The notes under the pieces were generated by a model. The model had not been told where the DNA came from and made no database searches. It saw only the letters and a list, made by a program, of their open reading frames with translations. DNA of 12,819 nucleotides from an uncultured Lachnospiraceae bacterium (GTDB taxonomy: Bacteria > Bacillota_A > Clostridia > Lachnospirales > Lachnospiraceae), in contig CAMOZF010000018.1 of the NCBI GenBank assembly GCA_946630765.1, forward strand, positions 1 to 12,819. The letters run 5' to 3'. Shown one piece after another: positions 7,008-12,819 of this stretch. Each line of letters begins with the position of its first letter. Positions within the stretch are counted from its first letter, which is position 1. A program made the position numbers and the translations under genes.

Positions 7008-8198
7008 ATGGCAAAAGAGTTCACATTTGAAAGTGAACAGACACTGAAAAGGCAGAAACTGAAGCGCATCCTGATCCCGATCGGGGCGCTCCTGCTGATT
7101 GTGGGAGCGACGGTACTGATCGCCGTGATTGTCGCGAAGAACCGGCCGGTAAGAACCGGCGGCGGAGAGGACACGCCCTATCCTTATACCTGGTCCGTGA
7201 AAAAGAACGGAACGGCGGAGCTTGTGGTTGATACCTCAGAAGCGCCGGGCTATCAGTGGGTGCCTGACAGCGAAACGCAGTCGGCGCTGTTCACGATGGA
7301 GGAAAAGCAGCGCAGCGGGCGGGAATCGGTTTTCACACTGACGCCGCAGACCTTCGGAACAGAGGAGCTGGAGTTCTTCCTGCAGAAGGGCGAGGATACC
7401 GCGAATCGGATCTACACCCTGAAGCTTCTTGTGAATATTCCGCAGAAGGAAACGGAGGAGGACGCCTACGCGCCGGAGCTTCTTACAGCGCTGATGACGG
7501 CGATCTCCGCGCCCGCAGAAGGCGGGCAGGATACGGATTTTCCGTATGTGATCCGGACGGAAAAGGGATGCCTGATCATTACCATGCAGGACAAGATTAC
7601 CTTCACCTATGTGGTCGGCGCGGACCTTCCGGACAATGTCAAGGACGAAATCCCTGACGATCCGGAGTATCAGCCGGAGGAAACCGAGCCGGAAACTGCG
7701 GAAGCGTCCATCATGCATCCGGACTGGGAGCTGATTTCCGATCATCCGGAGGCCGTACTTGTAAGCGGACCGGAGCTCGGTGATTTCGAGCTGACGGCAA
7801 AGATTATCCCCGGTCAGGAAACCGGGTCGGCGAATATCAGCATCCGAAGCGCGAGCGCGCAAACGGAACTGCTGATTGCCGCGGAGCACACCGCGGACGG
7901 CGCGGTGCTTCTGAAGTCTCACGAACTGAAGGATTACCAGCCGCCGGAAACCGAGGCCGCGGAAGAAACGACCGAAGAGACGACCGAAGAAACCACGGAG
8001 GAAAGCTCCTCGGAGAGCGAATCCGAGGAAACATCATCAGAGGAAGCGCCCGAATCACAGAGTGAGGGCGCAGAAGGCGAAGCATCCGAAGGTTCGGATG
8101 CGGAAGGCAGCACGGAAGAAATAGAAGAGGCATATTTTGACGAGGTGATCTTCCCTGAAGAGCGCCAGGTTGATGAGAAAGGATGGACAGTAGAGTAA
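7008..8198 (+). CDS. Single-pass membrane protein with duplicated Ig/chagasin-like outer repeats and Thr/Glu/Ser tail
   Basis: No family name is certain. The 396-residue protein starts at an ATG 7 bases after AAGGAG. A basic N-terminus (RQKLKR) precedes one membrane helix at about 21-43, and no cleavage site is evident, so it is probably anchored with its bulk outside. Two related units follow: about 55-144 and 175-302. TPYPYTWSVKKNGTAELVVD aligns with TDFPYVIRTEKGCLIITMQD, and GYQWVPDSETQSALF with DWELISDHPEAVLV. The EAPGYQW turn and following strand order recall the chagasin/I42 protease-inhibitor fold, but the match is too weak for a functional claim. Residues about 312-370 are a Thr/Glu/Ser tail with three EETT repeats, and a short conserved-looking acidic end follows. 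The next gene starts inside its stop codon (TAATG), so this protein and the coupling ATPase are probably made together and may interact. Confidence 0.85.
   Translation: MAKEFTFESEQTLKRQKLKRILIPIGALLLIVGATVLIAVIVAKNRPVRTGGGEDTPYPYTWSVKKNGTAELVVDTSEAPGYQWVPDSETQSALFTMEEKQRSGRESVFTLTPQTFGTEELEFFLQKGEDTANRIYTLKLLVNIPQKETEEDAYAPELLTALMTAISAPAEGGQDTDFPYVIRTEKGCLIITMQDKITFTYVVGADLPDNVKDEIPDDPEYQPEETEPETAEASIMHPDWELISDHPEAVLVSGPELGDFELTAKIIPGQETGSANISIRSASAQTELLIAAEHTADGAVLLKSHELKDYQPPETEAAEETTEETTEETTEESSSESESEETSSEEAPESQSEGAEGEASEGSDAEGSTEEIEEAYFDEVIFPEERQVDEKGWTVE
7962..7997 (+). repeat. 12-bp tandem repeat encoding EETT
   Basis: Three in-frame 12-bp units (gaagaaacgacc, gaagagacgacc, gaagaaaccacg) encode EETT x3 at residues 319-330 of the membrane protein. 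They start a longer Glu/Ser/Thr-rich low-complexity tail. This is a typical site for length variation between strains. Confidence 0.8.
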
Positions 8199-8200
8199 TG
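8178..8200 (+). promoter_or_regulatory. Translation-coupling junction deciding the coupling-ATPase start
   Basis: The upstream stop TAA (8196-8198) shares its last base with an ATG at 8198 (TAATG), the usual form of termination-reinitiation. AAAGGA at 8178-8183 is 14 bases away, rather far. An in-frame ATG at 8183 would add five residues, but AAAGG then touches the start codon. I prefer 8198. Confidence 0.55.
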
Positions 8201-10219
8201 CTTGCGAAACTGAAAAAGGCCATCTCCGAGATGGACAAAAGCACGATCATCATTTACATTGTCATTTTCATAGTGTCCGCGCTTTTCTTTGGGACACTGC
8301 TTCGATTCCTCTATGAAAATGTCAGCGCGATCCTCGGACAGCAGCGCATGAGCTTCCGCTGGCATCTCCTGATCGAGCCGCTGACCTGGGGCATCGGCGT
8401 CGGCGTGGATATCATCCTCCTTGCGATCTACACGATCAACGGCGGATTCCGTACCGGCAAGGTCGGAAAGCGCGTACTCGGCGGACAGTCGGACGAAAAT
8501 GTCGTCCAGGGATCGCTCGAAAACAGCCGTTTCCTGACCGATGAAGAGCGCGACAAGTATTTCCCCCCGTTCACCTACGAAACGCTTCCTAAGGCCAAAA
8601 ATGACGGCGTACCGGTGCGTGCAGTGCTCGATAAGAAGGGACATCTTGTAGGAAACTTCAAGCCGGGCGTACATGCTTTAGTCATCGGTGCGACCGGTTC
8701 CGGTAAAACCACAACCTTCATCAACCCGATGATCCAGATCATCGGCGCGACAAACTGCGGATCGAGCATGATCATGACCGACCCCAAGGGTGAGCTTTTC
8801 GACCTGCACTCCGGCTTCCTCAAGGACCGCGGTTACAACGTCATGGTGCTGGATCTTCGTGATACCTACAGCTCCAGCCGCTGGAATCCGCTGGAACCGA
8901 TCTGGGATGCCTACCAGGAATACCTGACCGCCGGAAAGGGCATCATCGCGCACATTGACCCGATGAAGAACTATCCGGATCTTCGGAGAATGAACGGCGA
9001 AGCCGGGGACGACGAGATCTGGGTCGAGTGGAACGGACGCGCCTATACCGACGTGTCGCACTGCAGAGACGACATCCAGGTTGTCCAGCAGAAAATTTAC
9101 GATGAAATGTACGAGGATCTGAACGACCTGATCGGCGGTCTGATCCCGGTACAGAATGAAAAGGATCCCCTCTGGGAAAAGGGTGCGAGAAGTATTGTTA
9201 CGGCGGTCTGCCTTGCAATGCTTGAGGACAGCGCGGATCCGGAGCTTGGGATGACCAAGGAGAAGTTCAACCTGTTCAATGTCAACAAGGCCCTCGGCAA
9301 CTCCGAGAACAATTACCAGATCCTGAAGGATTATTTCGAAGGACGCTCGAAGCTGTCGCAGGCCTACCAGCTGTCGCGGCAGGTTATGACGGCGCCTGAT
9401 ACGACGCTTGGTTCCTACATGTCGATCACATTCGACAAGATGAACCTTTTCAACGACCGCGGACTCTGCGGCCTGACAAGTGCAACCGATATTATTGTCA
9501 AGGATTTCGTGGAGCATCCGAGTGCGCTGTTCCTGAAAATCCCGGATGAAAAAGATACCCGTCACGCGCTGGCGTCGCTTTTCATCCTGAGTACCTATAA
9601 GGCGCTGATCAAGATCGCAACGGATCTTCCCGGACAGACGCTTCCGCACAATGTCTACTTCATCATGGATGAGTTCGGTAACATGCCGAAGATCGACAAG
9701 TTCGGACAGATGATCACGGTCGGCCGTTCCAGAAAGATCTGGTTCTCGATGGTCGTGCAGTCCTTTGTCCAGCTGACCAACGTCTACGGCAAGGAAGTCG
9801 CTGATATCGTTATCGGTAACTGCGGTGTGAAGATGTTCATCGGTTCCAACGACACCGATACCTGTAAGATGTTCTCCGAGATGTGCGGTAATATGACGGT
9901 CCGGACGACCAGTACCTCGAGCTCTCTCGGCAGCAAGCAGGGCGATATCAACGTCTCGACCAATACCCAGGTGCGTCCGCTGATCTACCCCTCGGAGCTT
10001 CAGCGTCTGAACAACCAGGAGTCCACCGGAAACAGCATCATCGTTTCCTTTAACTCCTTCCCGCTGAAGACCAAGTACACCCCTTCCTACAAGTGTCCGT
10101 TCTATAAGTTCGGACCGATGGATCTGACAGAGATCAGAAGCAATATGTTCCGTGCGGATGAAGTATTCTATGATCTTCGCGAGCGCAATGAAAAGGTGCT
10201 CGGGACGGAGAGCGCATAA
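8198..10219 (+). CDS. VirD4/TraG-type type IV coupling ATPase
   Basis: Type IV coupling proteins are hexameric inner-membrane ATPases that recruit DNA-relaxase complexes or protein substrates to a type IV secretion channel. This 673-residue protein has the family layout. Two N-terminal membrane helices lie at about 16-37 and 59-78. The Walker A motif GATGSGKTT is at 164-172, the hallmark DPKGE is at 195-199, and NPLEP follows. A helical all-alpha-type region lies in the middle, and Walker B (VYFIMDEFGN, Asp491-Glu492) is followed by a Q-rich arginine-finger-region segment (VGRSRKIWF, VVQSF). Length is normal for the family. A segment at about 246-291, after NPLEP and before the helical region, looks like an insertion compared with what I remember of VirD4. 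All catalytic motifs are intact. No relaxase or VirB4 gene is visible nearby, so the substrate is unknown; conjugative DNA or the exported proteins encoded upstream are both possible. An in-frame ATG at 8183 is the alternative start. Confidence 0.93.
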   Translation: MLAKLKKAISEMDKSTIIIYIVIFIVSALFFGTLLRFLYENVSAILGQQRMSFRWHLLIEPLTWGIGVGVDIILLAIYTINGGFRTGKVGKRVLGGQSDENVVQGSLENSRFLTDEERDKYFPPFTYETLPKAKNDGVPVRAVLDKKGHLVGNFKPGVHALVIGATGSGKTTTFINPMIQIIGATNCGSSMIMTDPKGELFDLHSGFLKDRGYNVMVLDLRDTYSSSRWNPLEPIWDAYQEYLTAGKGIIAHIDPMKNYPDLRRMNGEAGDDEIWVEWNGRAYTDVSHCRDDIQVVQQKIYDEMYEDLNDLIGGLIPVQNEKDPLWEKGARSIVTAVCLAMLEDSADPELGMTKEKFNLFNVNKALGNSENNYQILKDYFEGRSKLSQAYQLSRQVMTAPDTTLGSYMSITFDKMNLFNDRGLCGLTSATDIIVKDFVEHPSALFLKIPDEKDTRHALASLFILSTYKALIKIATDLPGQTLPHNVYFIMDEFGNMPKIDKFGQMITVGRSRKIWFSMVVQSFVQLTNVYGKEVADIVIGNCGVKMFIGSNDTDTCKMFSEMCGNMTVRTTSTSSSLGSKQGDINVSTNTQVRPLIYPSELQRLNNQESTGNSIIVSFNSFPLKTKYTPSYKCPFYKFGPMDLTEIRSNMFRADEVFYDLRERNEKVLGTESA

Positions 10220-10225
10220 GGGAGG
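10218..10225 (+). promoter_or_regulatory. Ribosome binding site supporting a TTG start
   Basis: AAGGGAGG overlaps the coupling-ATPase stop codon (10217-10219) and lies 9 bases before the TTG at 10235. The next in-frame ATG (10292) has no comparable site, so the TTG is preferred. Confidence 0.7.
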
Positions 10226-10234
10226 CTTTAAGTT

Positions 10235-10780
10235 TTGACCAGAGCTGAAGAAAAAGAAATCAAACACGTCCTTCTCGGCCGGACCATTCCGATGGAGAAG
10301 GGCGTGATCCGCGCAATGGGCGAGGATGATTATAGGATGCCGATCGGCATCGGAGACGGCGCGGGCGCTGTGCGGTTTTTCGGCGTCGCCAGACGTTCCA
10401 AACTCCTTGAAACGGAGCTTTCCGAAAAGGAAGTGCGTTATGCCTGCAAAAAATCAATGCGCAAGGTCGGAAGGACGCTGATTCTTCTCAAACAGGAAGA
10501 AACACCGGCCTGTCTGATCCGCTATATTCTGTCGCGTCCCGCGGTGCTGACCGTGACATTTGAAGACGGAAAGCCGGTGGCGACCGCCTTCTCGGGACGT
10601 GGAATCATGGGTTGGATCTCCCTTTTCAGAGCGCTTTCGGAGCTGAAGCGGGAGCTGCCGCAGACGATCCGCTACTCGGACGAAAGGGCGCCGAAGGTAA
10701 AGGCGGAGAGCAAACGGCAGCAGAAGAGGCGTCTGAAGAAGGAGATGAAGGCGAAGGCCAGGGAGGAGGATGAAGGATGA
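10235..10780 (+). CDS. Unrecognised basic cytosolic protein (181 residues)
   Basis: I do not recognise a family. The protein starts at TTG with a strong ribosome binding site and has no signal peptide or membrane segment. Residues about 5-145 look like a compact alpha/beta fold, with features such as GAVRFFGVARRSKLL, TLILLKQEETPACLI and AVLTVTFEDGKPVATAFSG. Residues about 153-177 are a strongly basic helix (KRQQKRRLKKEMKAKAREE) that could bind nucleic acid, an acidic protein or the membrane surface. It follows the coupling ATPase by 15 bases and overlaps the STAS gene by 4 bases (ATGA), so it links the ATPase to the regulatory switch in one transcript. Possible roles are an adaptor of the ATPase or the output partner of the switch; neither is shown by the sequence. 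Confidence 0.85.
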   Translation: MTRAEEKEIKHVLLGRTIPMEKGVIRAMGEDDYRMPIGIGDGAGAVRFFGVARRSKLLETELSEKEVRYACKKSMRKVGRTLILLKQEETPACLIRYILSRPAVLTVTFEDGKPVATAFSGRGIMGWISLFRALSELKRELPQTIRYSDERAPKVKAESKRQQKRRLKKEMKAKAREEDEG

Positions 10781-11082
10781 GCATGAATATGAGTCTCATT
10801 AAGCGGGGAACCGAAGGCGAGCTGGTGCTCGACGGCTATATCGATGCCAGCAACGCGGCGGAGGTCGAGAAGATTCTTGTGGACGTCGCGGGACAGTTTG
10901 ATACGCTGGTTCTCAACATGGAGAAGCTGGAATACGTTTCAAGCGCCGGACTGCGCGCCTTCAAGCGTGTATACATGGATATGCGCCAGAAGCACGGTGT
11001 GCTGATGGCCAAAAATGTCGGCAAAATGGTGATGGAGGTTCTGGAAGTCACCGGATTTACGCGTCTGTTTAAGTTTGTATAA
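10777..11082 (+). CDS. STAS-domain anti-sigma-factor-antagonist-like protein (RsbV/SpoIIAA type)
   Basis: This 101-residue single-domain STAS protein would bind a partner kinase when unphosphorylated and be released when phosphorylated on serine. The pattern is clear: VLDGYIDASNAAEVEKIL near the start, LVLNMEKLEYVSSAGLRAF in the middle, and VTGFTRLFKFV at the end. The phospho-acceptor loop reads V-S-S-A-G-L-R (Ser55-Ser56), where B. subtilis SpoIIAA has D-S-S-G-L-G. Which serine is modified cannot be settled by eye. The start at 10777 has AGGAGG at 10764-10769, 7 bases away, and overlaps the preceding stop as ATGA, so translation is probably coupled. The kinase gene follows 23 bases later. 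The target of the switch need not be a sigma factor. Confidence 0.92.
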   Translation: MSMNMSLIKRGTEGELVLDGYIDASNAAEVEKILVDVAGQFDTLVLNMEKLEYVSSAGLRAFKRVYMDMRQKHGVLMAKNVGKMVMEVLEVTGFTRLFKFV

Positions 11083-11105
11083 AAAGCATTTCTGGAGGAT
11101 CTGAC

Positions 11106-11516
11106 ATGAACAGAATGTCTGTTCCCGCAAAGCTGGACTATCTGGACGAGGTGACGGATTTTGTGGGAAATATACTGGAAAGCTGCGGCTGCGATATGAA
11201 GCTTCAGCTTCAGGTCAGGCTTGCCGTGGAAGAGGTTTTTGTCAATATCGCGAGTTATGCCTATTCACCGGGCAGCGGAGATGCTGAGATCGAAGCGGAG
11301 ATTCAGGGCGGGGACGAGAAAAAGCTCGTCGTTCGTTTCATTGACAGCGGGAAGCAATTTGACCCCACGAAAAAGGAAGACGCCGATACCTCGGAGGATG
11401 CGCTTCTGGAGCGCGTCGGAGGGCTCGGAATCCTTCTCGTGAAGAAAAATATGGATGATGTGTCGTATTCGTATACAGATCATAAAAATACGCTGACCAT
11501 CGTGAAGAAACTGTGA
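11106..11516 (+). CDS. RsbW/SpoIIAB-like ATP-binding anti-sigma/serine kinase (HATPase_c_2)
   Basis: This 136-residue GHKL-fold kinase should phosphorylate the adjacent STAS protein, and in its free form sequester an output partner. Motifs are intact: an N-box with Glu42-Glu43 and Asn47 (LAVEEVFVNIASYAY), a G1 box (IDSGKQFDP, Asp80, Gly82), and a G2 region (RVGGLGILLVKK, Gly105-Gly108). Length is normal for the family. GGAGG at 11094-11098 lies 7 bases before the ATG. Unlike the B. subtilis rsbV-rsbW-sigB order, no sigma-factor gene follows; the phosphatase gene starts 10 bases after the stop. The output partner may be outside the window or may be another operon product. Confidence 0.93.
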   Translation: MNRMSVPAKLDYLDEVTDFVGNILESCGCDMKLQLQVRLAVEEVFVNIASYAYSPGSGDAEIEAEIQGGDEKKLVVRFIDSGKQFDPTKKEDADTSEDALLERVGGLGILLVKKNMDDVSYSYTDHKNTLTIVKKL

Positions 11517-11526
11517 GGAGGAGAAG

Positions 11527-12819
11527 ATGCCTGAGAAAACCATACGTGAGATGAACGAGTTCGAGAGAAGGCATTATTCTCTCGCGGCGCGGGTTTTTCA
11601 TGCGACTGTATTCGGAGCCGTTGTTCTTGGGGCGGCGGCTTTTCTGATTGGAATTGTACTTTTTACCTATGCGCTCGTGGGCCAGTATATCGGCGAGTCT
11701 TTCGGGCTTGCGCGTTCTGCGGCGGCCGTCATCGGCAAGGCGGTCAACGTGGAGGACTACAGTGAAGCGGTCATCGAAAGATACAAGAGCCTGAGCGCTG
11801 AAGAGCGGGCAAACCCGGACAGCGCGGATTACCTGAAAAAGTTCGAAGATATTCCGAAGACGGAGGACGTGGAGACGGTTCGCCTGATCCTGAAGGAATT
11901 CAAGGACGCGAGCGACGTCTACGACATCTATCTCGGCATGTACGACATCGACGATGACGCACTGATCTATATTGTGGATCCCACGGAGGAGGACAATGCG
12001 CCCGCGGGCTACTGGGATGCGGTGGAGCACAAGGGCGCCGTGAAATTCCTGAACTGGAACGGCGAGGGCAAGCTGTACGAGATCGATAAGACCGAGAAGT
12101 ATGGCTGGATGTGCACCTCCGGCGTGCCGATCCGCGGCACGGACGGACAGATCTACGGCTTTGTCCTTGCGGACGTGACGCTGGAAAATGTCGCCCACGG
12201 CATGCGGATGTTCACGCTGCTGTTTACGATCGGGATGATTATCGTCGTGTCGGTCTACGCGATCCTGATCACGAGACATATGAAGAATTCCCTTGTCGCG
12301 CCGATCAACGAGATTGCCGACGCGGCGCAGAAATATATTGACGACCGCAGAAGCGGCAGTCAGGAGCAGAAGAACCATTTCTCGGATCTGAAGATCCGTA
12401 CGGGTGATGAGATTGAAAATCTGAGCTTTGTCCTTGCCGATATGGAGAAGGATGCGGTGCAGTATTTTGAGGAGCTGACGGCGGTGACCGCGGAGAAGGA
12501 ACGGATCAGTACCGAACTGAATCTCGCGACGCGCATTCAGCAGAATGTCCTGCCGAATATCTTCCCGGCCTTCCCGGAAAGAGAGGAATTCGAGGTCTAC
12601 GCGATCATGGATCCCGCCAAAGAGGTCGGCGGCGATTTCTATGATTTCTTCATGGTGGATCAGGACCATCTGGCGCTCGTGATCGCCGACGTTTCCGGAA
12701 AAGGCGTGCCGGCCGCGCTCTTCATGATGACGGCCCGGACGATGCTCAAGGACGCGGCGCTTTCCGGCGAGGGCCCGGCGCAGATCCTTGAGAAGGTCAA
12801 CGGCCAGCTCAGTGAAAAT
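11527..12819 (+). CDS. Membrane sensor PP2C serine phosphatase, RsbU/SpoIIE type with HAMP (3' end outside the window)
   Basis: The frame is open from the ATG at 11527 (GGAGG at 11517-11521) to the right edge, giving 431 residues, and no stop is reached. It should dephosphorylate the STAS protein when activated. Order: cytosolic N-terminus; membrane helix at about 25-52; an outer sensor region at about 53-227, cache-like in size and pattern (DIYLGMYDIDDDALIYIVDP, GWMCTSGVPIRGTDGQIYGF); membrane helix at about 228-249; HAMP and linker at about 250-345, including the ELNLATRIQQNVLP helix typical of this phosphatase class; and the start of the PP2C domain. Metal-binding motifs VGGDFYDF (Asp370) and IADVSGKGVPAALFM (Asp388) are present. 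The later metal-binding Asp motifs fall beyond the edge. It completes the phosphatase-antagonist-kinase set, so the switch probably responds to an extracellular signal. The ligand is unknown. Confidence 0.92.
   Translation, partial: MPEKTIREMNEFERRHYSLAARVFHATVFGAVVLGAAAFLIGIVLFTYALVGQYIGESFGLARSAAAVIGKAVNVEDYSEAVIERYKSLSAEERANPDSADYLKKFEDIPKTEDVETVRLILKEFKDASDVYDIYLGMYDIDDDALIYIVDPTEEDNAPAGYWDAVEHKGAVKFLNWNGEGKLYEIDKTEKYGWMCTSGVPIRGTDGQIYGFVLADVTLENVAHGMRMFTLLFTIGMIIVVSVYAILITRHMKNSLVAPINEIADAAQKYIDDRRSGSQEQKNHFSDLKIRTGDEIENLSFVLADMEKDAVQYFEELTAVTAEKERISTELNLATRIQQNVLPNIFPAFPEREEFEVYAIMDPAKEVGGDFYDFFMVDQDHLALVIADVSGKGVPAALFMMTARTMLKDAALSGEGPAQILEKVNGQLSEN

Noticed and set aside
11338..12669. 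443-codon open frame on the - strand opposite the kinase and phosphatase genes
   Set aside because: The + strand frames carry intact family motifs there; the - strand product is a His/Arg/Asp-rich shadow typical of GC-biased codons.

Overview
The window reads as chromosomal or integrated-element DNA of a fairly GC-rich (by eye mid-50s %) Gram-positive anaerobe, most likely a Clostridia/Lachnospiraceae-type Firmicute. The grounds are strong AAGGAG/GGAGG ribosome binding sites, a TTG start, a large Sec-exported surface-type protein with a Gly/Thr/Asp/Ser tail, and an RsbU/V/W-type partner switch. The taxonomic call is an inference from style; there is no rRNA or marker gene here.

All eight genes lie on the + strand and are packed as one probable operon that runs off both ends. 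From left to right: (1) the C-terminal part of a very acidic cytosolic protein with a coiled coil and six copies of an 18-bp repeat; (2) a giant exported protein of about 1935 residues, made of about eight divergent copies of a beta-rich module followed by a different duplicated module; (3) a 208-bp spacer, the only large gap, holding a long near-perfect hairpin; (4) a single-pass membrane protein whose outer part is an internal duplication of an Ig/chagasin-like fold with a Thr/Glu-rich tail; (5) a VirD4/TraG-type coupling ATPase; (6) an unrecognised basic 181-residue protein; (7) a STAS anti-sigma-factor-antagonist-like protein; (8) an RsbW/SpoIIAB-like ATP-binding kinase; (9) a membrane-anchored SpoIIE/RsbU-type PP2C phosphatase with an outer sensor domain and HAMP, cut by the right edge.

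The unusual point is the combination. A type IV coupling ATPase is joined by translation-coupled or very short junctions to a complete phosphatase/antagonist/kinase switch, and to two large outward-facing proteins. No relaxase, VirB4, integrase or sigma factor is seen in the window. A reasonable hypothesis is a signal-gated, type IV-like export or surface-assembly system: the PP2C senses something outside, the STAS/kinase pair relays it, and the coupling ATPase and its envelope partners do the work. The alternative is one arm of a conjugative element whose relaxase and VirB genes lie outside the window. The sequence alone does not decide between these.
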